59,624 nucleotides of DNA, taken from NCBI GenBank assembly GCA_000508865.1, contig BAHP02000005.1, positions 1 to 59,624 on the forward strand. The letters are read 5' to 3'. Made by a program: the position numbers and the translations under genes. Positions 9,131-19,292 of this stretch are shown in pieces; positions within the stretch are counted from its first letter, which is position 1, and every line of letters starts with the position of its first letter. The DNA is from Clostridiales bacterium VE202-01 (GTDB lineage: Bacteria > Bacillota_I > Bacilli_A > Erysipelotrichales > Coprobacillaceae). The notes under the pieces were generated by a model. That model ran no database searches and was not told where the DNA came from. It was given only the letters and a program-made list of their open reading frames with translations.

Positions 9131-9874
9131 ATGTATTCAATTGCAATTTGCAATAGTGATAGATTAGATTTGTCACTACTGTCGCAATATGTGGAACTAT
9201 GGCTTAATCAGCATAAAGAAGTTGATTGGAAAATAACTACATTTTTACAAGTTGATGAACTAGTCGAGATGATTGATAAAAAGAAATATTTCGATCTTTA
9301 TTTACTCGATATCACCTTACCCGATATTAATGGTATTGAACTTGGACGAATAATTCGCAAAAATAACAATGATAGTCCTATCATTTATATAACATCATAT
9401 CCTGATTTTGCATTAGAAGCTTATGAAATCCACGCTCTTAGATATATTACTAAACCAATAAATACCGATGAATTATATTCAGCATTAGATTTTGCATACA
9501 TGTTATTTTGTAATCAACCCGTAAATACAATTTTAATTAAAGAAAATGATTCACTTACTAGTGTAGTAATCGATGATATCATGTATATCGAAAATAAAAT
9601 TCGCAGCACTACCTACACATTAAATAATAATAAACAAATCATAAGTATTCGGCGTACTGGCTCTTTTGAACAAGCACTGGGACCGCTATTACAGATACCA
9701 TATTTTATTCAAACACATAAGTCTTTTTTTATAAATTTAAAATATGTCAATGCTTTGCACTCTAATGCTGTTACAATGGATGATGATAAAAAGATTCCCA
9801 TTAGTCGAAAACATGTCTCGTCCGTTCGAACAAATTATTTGAATTTTATATCTCAAAAAGGTCATTTAGTGTAA
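9131..9874 (+). CDS. LytTR-family response regulator
   Basis: The protein has 247 residues. The receiver domain spans about residues 1-120 with the phospho-acceptor in LYLLDITLPDINGIELG and the conserved Lys in RYITKPINTDEL. A LytTR DNA-binding domain follows (about 135-240; IMYIENKIRSTTYTL ... FIQTHKSFFINLKYV ... IPISRKHV). No histidine kinase gene adjoins it. It faces the end of the minus-strand pilus operon, which has a second LytTR gene at its other end. AAAGGAGG ribosome site. Likely targets are surface-structure genes, but this is inference. Confidence 0.88.
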   Translation: MYSIAICNSDRLDLSLLSQYVELWLNQHKEVDWKITTFLQVDELVEMIDKKKYFDLYLLDITLPDINGIELGRIIRKNNNDSPIIYITSYPDFALEAYEIHALRYITKPINTDELYSALDFAYMLFCNQPVNTILIKENDSLTSVVIDDIMYIENKIRSTTYTLNNNKQIISIRRTGSFEQALGPLLQIPYFIQTHKSFFINLKYVNALHSNAVTMDDDKKIPISRKHVSSVRTNYLNFISQKGHLV

Positions 9875-10041
9875 TTTAATAATATTAGCCAAAAATTTAA
9901 TTTTATTTTCTTATAATACATTAACATATTAAGATATAAATGACAAATTCTTACATTAGTTTCATTTGACTATCAAATACTAACTAACATAAAAACAAAA
10001 GATCTTCAAACCATTTCTATACATCTATAATAATAAAAAAG

Positions 10042-10086
10042 ATATAACTTAACAAATGTAAATTGTCTATATTTGTTAAGTTATAT
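10042..10086 (-). terminator. Perfect 16-bp inverted repeat, possible minus-strand terminator
   Basis: ATATAACTTAACAAAT and its exact complement are separated by 13 nt. Read on the minus strand it is followed by CTTTTTTATTATT, as in an intrinsic terminator. It could be a backup terminator for transcripts coming from the pilus operon. Confidence 0.5.
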
Positions 10087-10398
10087 AATATCCACTATCT
10101 ATTTTATAAATTAAAAATCATAACTTCTCTATTTGCTTTAACCTTAAAAATTGCTGAATACACATTTTACTCTTCAAATAAATAAAATTAAAAATTCATT
10201 ACTTAACACTTAAAGTATCAAGACATCTTCTTTATAACACATAAAAAAACAATCTTTTCAAATAATAATTTTAAAGCTCAAACCTTCACTAAATACAGTG
10301 ATTTTTTTTGTGCAAAATTGCCCCTAATCAAGCAAAACTGACACATAAGCTAAATTTATTATATGATAAAATACTAAATGTATGTAAATATACATACT

Positions 10399-10560
10399 AA
10401 TCACGTTATCAAAAGTGGAGAATGTTTATAAAGAGAAATATAGGTTGGCTGCAAAAACTATATTTTGCTATTAATTAAAAACTGCATATTTAATACCAAG
10501 ATGTTTTATTAATCAAAATATTAAAAAGCAATATTATTACATTTCTCCACTCACGTGATT
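10399..10560. repeat. Inverted-repeat-bounded segment (possible structured RNA or MITE-like)
   Basis: AATCACGT...AGTGGAGAATGT (10399-10425) is complementary, with a small interior bulge, to ACATTTCTCCACTCACGTGATT (10539-10560). The ends can therefore close a ~160-nt structure. No coding sequence lies inside. A -10-like TATGATAAAAT and an inverted GTATGT/ACATAC precede it. It could be a small RNA or a miniature mobile element; the sequence alone does not decide. Confidence 0.35.
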
Positions 10561-10688
10561 AAATATTAACTAATGTTAATTATGGGCCATTTAACATTGT
10601 TAATCAATGATATTGCTTATAATGATAAAAACTTTAATTTATATGATAAAATTCATGTAGTTCATAGTTATGCAGTCTTATTTATATA

Positions 10689-10714
10689 AAAATATCGCTA
10701 TCTAGCGATATTTT
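10689..10714. terminator. Terminator at the end of the pilus operon
   Basis: AAAATATCGCTA (10689-10700) pairs with TAGCGATATTTT (10703-10714). It overlaps the last codons of the sortase gene and can work in both directions. Confidence 0.75.
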
Positions 10715-11551
10715 ATTTGTCTTTTTTTTTACAATAAATGAAAGTAATAATTACAATAATTCCTAGTATTCCTATCATGACATATGGCAGGTTTTGTTCA
10801 ATTGCTATTCCTTTTTTAGAAGAAATAATCTTAGTATCTTTATTATCAGTAATATTTCCATCAAATTCATCACTACGAACACAGTAAACCACATATCTTT
10901 GATAATTATGACGATAAGGATGACATGTTATCAATGTAATCATATCTTTATCATCTTGAATTAATATTTGTTTACTTTCACTAGGATAAATTACTTTTAT
11001 TTTGGAAACATTATACTCTAATTGTTCCCAAAATTTTGAATAATTATTTTATCACCTATTTCTAAATCTTCAATATCTCTAAAAAAAGGTGCTCCTTGAT
11101 AACCACGATGTCCAGCCAAAACACAATTACTATTTTTTCCACCAATAGGTAAAGAAGTGTTCCCCAAATTAACAATTCCTTTTGCCATATTTTCCTTAGT
11201 TGCCCCTAAATAAATCGGTAATTCAAGATTCATTTTAGGAATCGTGATCGTCGCAATTACATCATTTTTATAATCATAATTATTTAATGTAAACTCCTCT
11301 TGTTCAAAAGTCCAGGCATCACTTATATCAGATTGTCCTGTTAAATATAAATTTTGATTATATTGATACATTTCTTGATATAATGGATCCGATTCTTTAG
11401 GTTGAGAAGATATTTCAGTAGCTTTAAATTCATTAATTGTCGTCTTGATGTCATTACTTATCAACCAGGAAGAAATTTGTGGATACAAGAAAATTCCCAA
11501 TCCTACAAAAAAGCCAACAATTGTAAGTATAATTAGAAATTTCCTTAACAT
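10713..11551 (-). CDS. Class C sortase (second), interrupted by one frameshift
   Basis: Frames 11551-11018 and about 11030-10713 join into one sortase of about 279 residues. It has an N-terminal membrane helix, catalytic His in VLAGHRGYQGAPFF, Cys in LITCHPYRHNYQRY, the Arg in that same segment (YVVYCVR) and a C-terminal membrane helix. The two outer helices are the class C (pilin polymerase) layout. The break is in the A4 run at 11030-11033; one extra base gives IIQNFWEQLEYNVSKIKVI, typical sortase sequence. The start codon overlaps the preceding sortase stop (TAATG). It would polymerise or anchor the pilus encoded upstream. Confidence 0.8.
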
Positions 11552-12408
11552 TAACGTTTCCTCCTTACCTTTCTAGTTATTCTCTTTGCCACAAAAACAA
11601 TAACCAAAATGACAACGATCACACCTACACCGCTAATAATCGATTTAATATATTCTTTAAACCAAATATCATCATTACTTTTATTAGCCTCTTTTTTCTC
11701 ATCATCAGGATTATATTCGACTCGATGACCTCGAACTAATAAACGATGACTATTTATTCCAAAAGGTGTACATGTTACTAGTGTAACATAGTCCTCACCC
11801 TTAGTAATTCTTAAGTCATCAGTCTCTGTAGGTTTTACTACTTTAATATTATCGACTTCATACGCTAAAACTTCATCCAACACATAAATATAAAATAGAT
11901 CACCTTTTTCTAGATCAACTAAATTAGTAAATAAATCAGCTGAAGAAAGGCCAGAATGAGCTGATAAAACTGCATGACTGTCGACTCCACCAATTGGTAG
12001 AGAAGTTCCTACTAAATGTCCTACCCCTTTAAGCATATGTTCTTGATCAGTACCATGATAAATTGGCAAATTAACGCCAATACGAGGAATTTTAATATAT
12101 CCCATAACTCCATCATTTGTAAAGTTCAAGATTTCATAATACTGCTCGTCTGCCATACTAATAGCATTAGGATCAAACGGATCGGATAAAATCACTGTCT
12201 GATTAAGTTTACGATTATAAGTAAGGGCTAATTCTTTTTCTTGAGCAATCTTTTCTTCATCGCTATCAGCGACCTCTTTTTGATATTCATTGATGACATC
12301 CATTTGACTCCTTTTAGCATACATATTACTAACTAAGGGATATAAACTAATTGCTAGGCCAGCTATAAATCCAATTATTAATATTATTTTAACTACTCTT
12401 TTCTTCAC
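11551..12408 (-). CDS. Class C sortase (pilus polymerase)
   Basis: The protein has 285 residues and is intact: N-terminal helix, catalytic His in VLSAHSGLSSADLF, Cys in YVTLVTCTPFG, Arg in SHRLLVRGHRV, and a C-terminal membrane helix followed by a basic tail. This is the SrtC architecture that covalently polymerises pilins in Gram-positive pili. It lies 44 bp after the major pilin gene, beyond a hairpin that may lower its expression relative to the pilin, and is followed by a second SrtC. Confidence 0.9.
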   Translation of the reverse strand: MKKRVVKIILIIGFIAGLAISLYPLVSNMYAKRSQMDVINEYQKEVADSDEEKIAQEKELALTYNRKLNQTVILSDPFDPNAISMADEQYYEILNFTNDGVMGYIKIPRIGVNLPIYHGTDQEHMLKGVGHLVGTSLPIGGVDSHAVLSAHSGLSSADLFTNLVDLEKGDLFYIYVLDEVLAYEVDNIKVVKPTETDDLRITKGEDYVTLVTCTPFGINSHRLLVRGHRVEYNPDDEKKEANKSNDDIWFKEYIKSIISGVGVIVVILVIVFVAKRITRKVRRKR

Positions 12409-12429
12409 AGTAACATCCTTTATGTAAAT

Positions 12430-12453
12430 AAAGAACTACCAAAGTAGTTCTTT
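12430..12453 (-). terminator. Hairpin between major pilin and sortase genes (attenuator-like)
   Basis: AAAGAACTAC/GTAGTTCTTT with a 4-nt loop overlaps the pilin stop. On the minus strand it is followed by only a weak T tract (ATTTAC), so partial termination or mRNA 3'-end stabilisation is more likely than full stop. Confidence 0.55.
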
Positions 12454-14113
12454 ATTTAATTAATTTTCTTTTTTTTCTTAACTTAACAAATACTGTTATC
12501 ATACTTGCCATAATCAAAATACCACCAACAGTAAACATCCAAGTACCAGCACCACCAGTTTTTGGTAAATTGAATCCTTTAGTATTAGCGAATCTTGTTA
12601 CGACAACTTTACTAATTGAACCACCATTTTCAATAGCAGTAGTTTCTGCAATTACAGTACCATTTAATCTATATTCAACATCACCTGTTTCTAAATCAGC
12701 ATCGATTTCCAATTTAGCTTTACCATCTAAAATTTGATATCCTTCAGGTGCTTTTGTTTCTTCTAGATAATAAGTTCCAGCTTCTAATCCAACGAAATAT
12801 GCAAGACCATTTTCATCAGTTTCAACTAAACCATCACCACTAACAACTCCATTTTCATCATATTCATAAGCCGCAATTACATTTCCAGCTTCATCTTGTA
12901 ATTCGAAAGCTGCACCAGCTAATTTTGTATTTTCATTTTCAGCATCATATTTTAAAATCTGAAGACCATAAGTGTAAGTTTTTGTTTCATCCCAAGGTTT
13001 AGAAGTTTGCCCAGTAGTTGGATTGTTAGTATATTCTAATGTAACTTCATTAGGGTTTTCGCCACCACCAATAACTGCATTTTCATTAATTACAGCATAA
13101 TAATTTAATTGTAAAGTATTATAAGCCATGATGTTTGGATAAACAAAATCTATTGTCATCGTCTTACCATCTGCACTGTATGATACAGTATAGTCATAAT
13201 CATTGTTTTCACCATTATTTGCTACTAATGTTCTTTCATTACCAGCAAAATCAGCCACAACGATTTTAAGATCATCTTGACGAGTAAAATCTAATCCCGC
13301 ACTTAATGTATCGGTAATTGTATATTTAATTGAACTTAAAAGTGTAGAAGCATCATAATGTGGAATTGCTGTATCTACTTGATATTCAAGAACATCACCA
13401 ATATTGTTTGTACTTGTATTAACTAATTCGAATTCTTCCCCATTTTGTTTACGAATATTTTTATCTAATGTTACAGGTTCATCTTTAGGTTCTATTACTA
13501 AATCAAAATTCCATTTAGCATCACCATTATCATCTTTATCAACGTATGGTAAAGGAACTAACATTGATTTTGAAGCTACACTAGCAGATGAAGCTGTAGT
13601 TCCAGTTTCAACAATAATATATAATCCTAATTCTAAACCACTAGCTGTAGCAGAAGCTCCTTCAGCATCTGCACATGCAATCGTTGCAGCTGGATTTATA
13701 TCATTAGTATTAATAAATGCTTGTACATCAGTTGTAAAATTAGATGTTGCTTCAGTAATTGGATCTTCAATACTTGATAAATTACCATCATTATCAAATA
13801 TTTTAATATTTAACTGATTAGGCATTTTAGCAATATCATCAATACTATATTTTCCATTTTCACCAATTAAACCAGTAAATGCATTATTTACAGTATAATT
13901 ATAGACATTAGTTTGTCCATTTTTATAATTAGCATCTAAAATTTTATAAATACTAAATGTTGATCCTCTTTTTGAAATCGTAATTGATCCTGAAGTTTTA
14001 CTAGAATCAATTACTGGGTTGTTCTTAGTATCAACCTTTTCACTTGCTCCTGCAGGCATCATTAAAGCAAATGCCATTAGGAAAACAATAATTGTACTAA
14101 ATAATTTCTTCAT
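12452..14113 (-). CDS. Major pilin (SpaA/D2-type isopeptide pilin), LPXTG-anchored
   Basis: The protein has 553 residues. A signal peptide (about 1-24) is followed by pilin domains with the pilin-motif lysine in WNFDLVIEPK (about residue 205), a D2-type fimbrial isopeptide domain, a Cna-B domain with the E-box YYLEETKAPEGYQI, and the sorting signal LPKTG followed by a hydrophobic helix and basic tail (KLRKKRK). This is the backbone pilin layout polymerised by SrtC. The two sortase genes follow directly. Likely role: adhesion of the cell to mucosal surfaces. Confidence 0.92.
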   Translation of the reverse strand: MKKLFSTIIVFLMAFALMMPAGASEKVDTKNNPVIDSSKTSGSITISKRGSTFSIYKILDANYKNGQTNVYNYTVNNAFTGLIGENGKYSIDDIAKMPNQLNIKIFDNDGNLSSIEDPITEATSNFTTDVQAFINTNDINPAATIACADAEGASATASGLELGLYIIVETGTTASSASVASKSMLVPLPYVDKDDNGDAKWNFDLVIEPKDEPVTLDKNIRKQNGEEFELVNTSTNNIGDVLEYQVDTAIPHYDASTLLSSIKYTITDTLSAGLDFTRQDDLKIVVADFAGNERTLVANNGENNDYDYTVSYSADGKTMTIDFVYPNIMAYNTLQLNYYAVINENAVIGGGENPNEVTLEYTNNPTTGQTSKPWDETKTYTYGLQILKYDAENENTKLAGAAFELQDEAGNVIAAYEYDENGVVSGDGLVETDENGLAYFVGLEAGTYYLEETKAPEGYQILDGKAKLEIDADLETGDVEYRLNGTVIAETTAIENGGSISKVVVTRFANTKGFNLPKTGGAGTWMFTVGGILIMASMITVFVKLRKKRKLIK

Positions 14114-14135
14114 ATTTTCCTCTCCTCATTCATAT

Positions 14136-16624
14136 TTAATTTTTTTTATTATTTAATTTTTTTATCAATATGGCCATAAATCCCATAATCACAATTCCTA
14201 AAGACGCAATTCTTGCAGTTAAAGTAGCACCAGTATTAGGCAAATTAACACCAACTTTATCAGAAACTGTGAATGTTATAATTTTTGTATCATCAGAAAA
14301 AGTGCTCTCAATGCCATTAATATCTGTAGTATCATATTCAAATGGTACACTAAACTCAATAACTTCTGTTATGAGTTCATATCCAGGGGGAGCTTCAATT
14401 TCTCTGATCATGTATTGACCTTCGCTAAGTTTTTCAAAATAAGCCAAGCCATCATCACCAGTAGTTGCAGTACCAACACTATCCCACTGTTCTTGCTCAT
14501 TAAGCTTAAATAACTCAAACGAAGCTCCTTTTAATACTTCTCCATTTTTACTATCTATTTTTTTAACTTTTACATTAAAAGATTCATTAATTATGGTATA
14601 ACCTTCTGATTGATCACCACTAATCAGATTATCGTTTTCATCATTATCAGCACTGATCTTAAAAGTATTTTTAGAAGCATCAACTACTACTGTCCAGGTC
14701 GTTTCTGGTACTAAATAACCATCAGGTACAACAATTTCAGTCATTTTATAAGTGCCAGTATTAACATTTTCGAATACTACTTTTCCATCTTCACCACTAG
14801 TAACTTCTTTGCTCCAGCTACATCCTTCATCTGTCAAATAATCACCACAATCAGTATGGGGATCAGTACATTGACTATACCCGCCATTGGCATCTTTACA
14901 ATGTTCAGTATGCTTATGTGTACACTCTAATCTAAATACTGCTCCAGCTAATGGCGTTTGAACAACTTCGCCTGTACCATCTAAACCGCTACCATTTTTC
15001 GTAAACTCAACATTAGTAACTGGTCGTGGATCTGATGTAAGCAATTCTTTATGATATACAAAGAAAGCTTTGATATTAACTTCACCATCAATAATTCCAG
15101 GTGCATCATTATTACCTTTATTAGAATTGATCCAATCAGCAACTTCTTGAGCAGTAGTAAATGTTACTCCATCCTGAGGCCCTGTAATTGTTTTATAAGC
15201 CTGTGTATCTCGATCAAAATAAGTAATCTCAAGATGATCTAACGCATAATTAGGATCTTCAGATATATTAACTTCAACATTATTCGAATATCGATCTATG
15301 TATACAGTATCCGGATCTTCTTGAATAGTTCCAGCATTGATATTTAAATCTTTATCACCACCAGAAACAGTTATCTCTCGCTCATCAGCGATAACACTAA
15401 AGCTAATTTTACTTTCATTGATCAAATAGCCTTCAGGTGCCTCAAACTCTAATAAATAATATTCACCAACCGGCAACGTATCATCAATCCAAAATTCACC
15501 ATTATCATCAGTAATATATTCTTTATCAGAAACTCTTTCATTCGTTGAAGCATCATATAAATAATATTTAGCACCAACAACTTTTTTACCACTATAATCA
15601 CATGTTGCAGATTTGCTAACTTTAATGTCAACTTTGACATCTTTTTCAGCTACAACTGGCATATAAATACGAGCATCAAAACTAGTTCCATAATCAAAAG
15701 TAACTGAATCCCATGATGGCGTATCAATTCCTGCAATAATTTGATTTTTATAAAAAGGAATAGCATCACTCAAACTAATACCTGTTCTTATAAGAGCTCG
15801 TCCACTATGCTTAATATTATCTATTTCTAAAATATTATTATTTAATTGATCATAGTTAATATAAGCATCTTCATTTATAGTAGTAATACCAGGAGCATCG
15901 ATAAATCTTGTAGCTTTTCCACCATCTCTGATTTCATCAGAAAATTTAATTTCGTGACCATCTTTTTCAAGTTTTGGTAAATCAATCTGTTTAATAATTG
16001 ACCACTCAGCTTCACCACCTTTTTTAATGGCATTTAATGAATCTGTTTCAATATTCGGTAGTTCTCCACTAATTCGTAAAATAATTCGTCCTACCAAATG
16101 AGCGTATTTAGTAATTGGATTTCCTGACAAATTAATTGTTAAATTATCTCTGTTTTTAAACCAGGTTTCCATTTCAGCTCTATCTGAAACATTTTCCACA
16201 TCCATTATATAATTAACTGAAAGTGGTGTTAGATCACTAATTTTGTTTTTTATATCTTGATTATCAGCATTATATTTATTACTAAGATCAATACTTATTG
16301 CATTTCTTAAACATTCGATTCCTACAATGCTTTCAATGCCTCGATTAGATGCATCGATACTTCCATCAAATTCAGCAAGTATTTCTCTAACATTTTTAGA
16401 TTCATCACCGAAATAGCTTCTTCAACTAAAGCATCATATATAGCAGTTGCAAAATTTATATCTTCTACACCGGCTTCCATGATTTGATTTATCCCATTAT
16501 CTCTATTCGTACTATCTATTGGGCCCTGAGGAATAGTGACACTAGCTGATGATAAAACTGTAATAAACGAAAATAACAGAGCTCCCACTAATAAAAGGAC
16601 TAACGATCGTTTTACCTTGTTCAT
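14136..16624 (-). CDS. Pilus tip/minor pilin with Cna-B domains, LPXTG-anchored; one frameshift
   Basis: The first frame (16624 down to about 16410) has a signal peptide (VLLLVGALLFSFITVLSSAS). Shifting one base near 16408-16415 continues without stops through GDESKNVREILAEFDGS into the rest of the protein (14136-16400), giving about 829 residues. The central part has an unassigned adhesin-like region. Three Cna-B/SpaA-like domains follow with E-boxes YYLLEFEAPEGYLI, YKMTEIVVPDGYLV and YMIREIEAPPGYELI. A His/Cys-rich insert (ECTHKHTEHCKD...) sits in the second. The sorting signal is LPNTG plus helix. It is the first gene of the pilus operon, as expected for a tip adhesin. Confidence 0.82.
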
Positions 16625-16931
16625 ACTCTCCCTCCTTTCATTTATATTTTATTTAAAATAAATAACTGCATTGATAAAAACTTGATCAACTAATATTTAA
16701 TTTTCGATAATACTATACCAGTATAAAATATAATATTAATTAATCATATCTATAATAACATTTTATACTAACTAAATAACTTTTTTTCTCAAACATATAA
16801 TAATTACACTTTAAAACAAAGGATTTTGTAAAAATATTACTACTAATCTTCTTAATATTAATTTTATAGAAAATTTACATTAGATATGATAAACTATCTA
16901 TGCATATAATTATAGAGGGGGGATTTATATC
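16625..16931. promoter_or_regulatory. Divergent intergenic region, pilus operon / LytTR regulator
   Basis: This 307-bp AT-rich region separates the minus-strand pilus operon from the plus-strand LytTR gene. Both genes have strong ribosome sites (GAAAGGAGGG and AGAGGGGG). Possible -10 elements on the minus strand are TATACT and TATAGT around 16713-16728. A short pair of AGTTA repeats (AAAGTTATTTAGTTAG, minus strand about 16770-16785) could bind a LytTR protein, but the spacing differs from the usual 11-13 bp and I give this little weight. Confidence 0.4.
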
Positions 16932-17711
16932 ATGTATAAAATTGTTCTATACAGTGACGAACGTAATCTACTTGAACCTATTGTTGAAGTTTTTAAAGAA
17001 TATTTACCTAGATTATCAGAATCTCATTTTAAAATCCTTAAATTCTATTCATCATTAGAATTGAATGAATTTAATGAACAAGAAAATATCGCTGATATTT
17101 ATTTTTTAAATATATCAAATAAAAATATTGAAAACAGTTTATCTATAGGTAAAAGAATTCGTCAACTTAATCCGTATGCATTTATAATTTACATTACTAA
17201 TATTAATACATATCAAGATGATTATTTAAAAATACTACCATTTGCAATTTTACCAAAACCGGTTTCAAAAAAACAGCTTTTTGCGCTACTTTCAACTATT
17301 TTTAAATTATTAAAAAATGCTGAGCTTAGCTTATTAGAAATTAAAACCAAAAAAGGTACCGTTACTATTGACCGTCGCCTAATAACATTTGTAGAATATG
17401 AAAATCATCATCTATTTATTCATACCAAAAATGGTTCTATCATTAAAAGTACTACAATTAGGACTTCTTTTAAAAAATGGATGGAACCATTATTAAAATA
17501 CGAATCCTTTATCTCACCACATAAATCATATTTAATTAATATGGATTATGTTCAAAAAATCATGAACGATCATACCTTTGTAATGCAAAGACAAGAAATT
17601 ATTCCTATTTCTAATCAATCTTTTAAACAAATTAAAGCAAAATATCTTAAATACATAAAAAATAATTATGCTATCAACAATATCAAAAAAATTACTGATC
17701 ATTCATATTAA
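16932..17711 (+). CDS. LytTR regulator with a degenerate receiver domain
   Basis: The protein has 259 residues: receiver-like N-terminus and a LytTR DNA-binding C-terminus (about 145-245; FVEYENHHLFIHTKNGS ... SFISPHKSYLINMDYV ... IPISNQSFKQIK). The position of the phospho-acceptor Asp reads IYFLNISNKNIEN, so Asp is replaced by Asn, and the acidic pair near the N-terminus is weak (YSDERN). The Lys-Pro of the receiver (LPKPVSK) is kept. It is divergently transcribed from the pilus operon and probably regulates it without classical phosphorylation. The O-antigen-ligase-like gene starts 4 bp after its stop. Confidence 0.85.
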   Translation: MYKIVLYSDERNLLEPIVEVFKEYLPRLSESHFKILKFYSSLELNEFNEQENIADIYFLNISNKNIENSLSIGKRIRQLNPYAFIIYITNINTYQDDYLKILPFAILPKPVSKKQLFALLSTIFKLLKNAELSLLEIKTKKGTVTIDRRLITFVEYENHHLFIHTKNGSIIKSTTIRTSFKKWMEPLLKYESFISPHKSYLINMDYVQKIMNDHTFVMQRQEIIPISNQSFKQIKAKYLKYIKNNYAINNIKKITDHSY

Positions 17712-17715
17712 ATAA

Positions 17716-19060
17716 ATGTTAAAATTTATTTTATCTAGAAAATATTTTAAATTAGCATTTATTTTATATGTTTTTATTAATACATTAGCTTTAGGATATT
17801 TAGGAATTGAAAATAATATTTTAGCTGTAATGATCATTATTTGGGCATTAATAATTTTTATCAATGATTTAACACATAATGAAATAAGTATAAATAAGAA
17901 TAAAATACTTATTTATACTTATGGCATGATTTTGTTTTTAGCAACTATTTGTAACCAAAAATACAGTGATTTTAAGTCTTACTTAATTGCTATCATGCAA
18001 TTAATAGTTTTTACTTTAATTTTTAGTAACAAAAAAAATATGACTAAAACTACTATCAAAGAAGAAATACAAACAATTATTCCCTTTACTAATGTCTTAG
18101 TTGGAATTGCCAGTGGAATTTCTTTGATCATGTATTTATTTAATTTTTATGATACTAAAAACGGTTGGATGATCGGTGTCTCTGGGGAGCGTTTATTTGG
18201 GGTTTATTTTAATTGTAATCCTGCTGCTTTTTTAGCCTGTATTACGATTTTATTGGCTATTTATGCAATTACAAATAATTATAAATATAAAAGAATTTAT
18301 TATTTTAATATCATCATTCAATTTATCTATATTATTCTTACTAAATGTCGTAGTGCTTTAATCATTTTAGCAGTTATATTAACTGCGTTGATATATTATT
18401 TTTTTATTAAAAAGAAAAATTATCGAAAAATCAAAAAAAATCTTCGTTTTATGCAGTACTTGTATTTTAATTGTTTTTAGCAGTTTATTGATTGATAAAG
18501 GAATTTCAACGATTTTTAATAATTCAAGTGAATTACAAGAAGAAAGTCGTTTTCAATTAGAAAAAATATATGAGGCTACGATTTCTCTATTAAAAGGTGA
18601 TACGTCTAAAACAATCGAACTACTTGATCAAGTTAGTAGCGGCCGATTAGAATTACTGAATACTTCATTTGAAGTTTGGCAAATTAGTCCTATTATAGGT
18701 ATTGGTGCTAATAATTTTAGAAAAATGGGAATGGCAGAAACTGATGGTACTACGATTCAAGGAATTCAAGTCGTTCATAGCCATAATGAATTTATTGAAT
18801 CTTTAGTTACAACTGGTATTATTGGATTTTCTTTGTTTGTCGTTTTCTTTATTTCTTGTTTTAAAAAACTTAGTAATTTATTAAAAGCTTATCATGATAA
18901 AAAAGAGTATTTTAATTTATTATTGTTTTGTTTAATTATCATTAGCGAAGTTATTGGTGGAATGTTTGATTATGGTGTTTTTTATGTCTATTCTCTTTCT
19001 ACTGTTATTGCTTGGAACTTTTTAAGCTATTGCTGCTTAAATGAGCAACTAAATAAATAA
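17716..19060 (+). CDS. O-antigen ligase-like (Wzy_C) polytopic membrane protein; one frameshift
   Basis: Frames 17716-18480 and about 18440-19060 join into a protein of about 448 residues with roughly ten or more membrane helices. The break is an extra base in the A8 run at 18433-18440. With A7 the helix IFVLCSTCILIVFSSLLI reads through. The C-terminal half has the Wzy_C-type motif VVHSHNEFIESLVTTGIIG. Such proteins ligate or polymerise surface glycans or modify proteins. It is probably co-transcribed with the upstream LytTR gene. The substrate is unknown. Confidence 0.75.
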
Positions 19061-19090
19061 CCAAAATGCATCAGCACTTTGGTTATTTTT
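19057..19090 (+). terminator. Terminator after the O-antigen ligase-like gene
   Basis: ATAACCAAA (19057-19065) pairs with TTTGGTTAT (19078-19086), followed by TTTT. It overlaps the stop codon. Confidence 0.8.
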
Positions 19091-19133
19091 ATTTTAAATA
19101 TTTTATTAATATTTAATTAAATTAATGAACTTA

Positions 19134-19277
19134 TTACTCATTGAAAGGATCTTCAACTTCAGTTTCCTCTATTTCCTGAACATCATTATCAGAATTATCA
19201 TTCTGATTAGCTTGACATCCAGTTACTGTAAAAGCAATAAGAAATATTATCAATAAAAGGATCTTTTTCTTATTCAT
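19134..19277 (-). CDS. Small acidic lipoprotein paired with the YxxPE peptide (island partner A)
   Basis: The protein has 47 residues: MNKKKILLLIIFLIAFTVTGC signal with lipobox Cys 21, a short Asn/Asp linker, and an acidic tail ending ETEVEDPFNE. Strong ribosome site (GAAAGGAAAA). It lies 15 bp after the stop of the 39-aa peptide gene, whose own C-terminus is GDFEDPFG; the shared EDPF ending is striking. The other peptide in this island has a similarly arranged membrane-anchored partner. I recognise no family. Possible roles are membrane receptor, immunity or anchor for the peptide. Confidence 0.6.
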   Translation of the reverse strand: MNKKKILLLIIFLIAFTVTGCQANQNDNSDNDVQEIEETEVEDPFNE

Positions 19278-19292
19278 CTTTTTTCCTTTCTT

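Larger units (their letters stand above)
9875..10712. other. 838-bp AT-rich intergenic region with inverted repeats
   Basis: No convincing gene was found. It holds a 16-bp perfect inverted repeat (10042-10057/10071-10086), a weak plus-strand terminator-like hairpin (TCACT/AGTGA plus T8, 10286-10309), a 160-bp segment bounded by inverted repeats (10399-10560) and the pilus-operon terminator. A 35-codon open frame at about 10582-10689 lacks a ribosome site and I do not call it. Confidence 0.6.

Noticed and set aside
10399-10560. Definite 6S RNA
   Set aside because: The closed-end layout is suggestive but I could not match conserved 6S sequence or a central bubble by eye.
10582-10689. 35-codon open frame on the plus strand
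   Set aside because: No ribosome site, no recognisable sequence, and it overlaps the pilus terminator.
13404-13817. Plus-strand open frame opposite the major pilin gene
   Set aside because: Shadow of the pilin gene; no start context and composition typical of antisense frames.
16770-16785. LytTR binding repeats upstream of the pilus operon
   Set aside because: The two AGTTA half-sites are about 9 bp apart rather than the usual 11-13, too weak to call as an operator.
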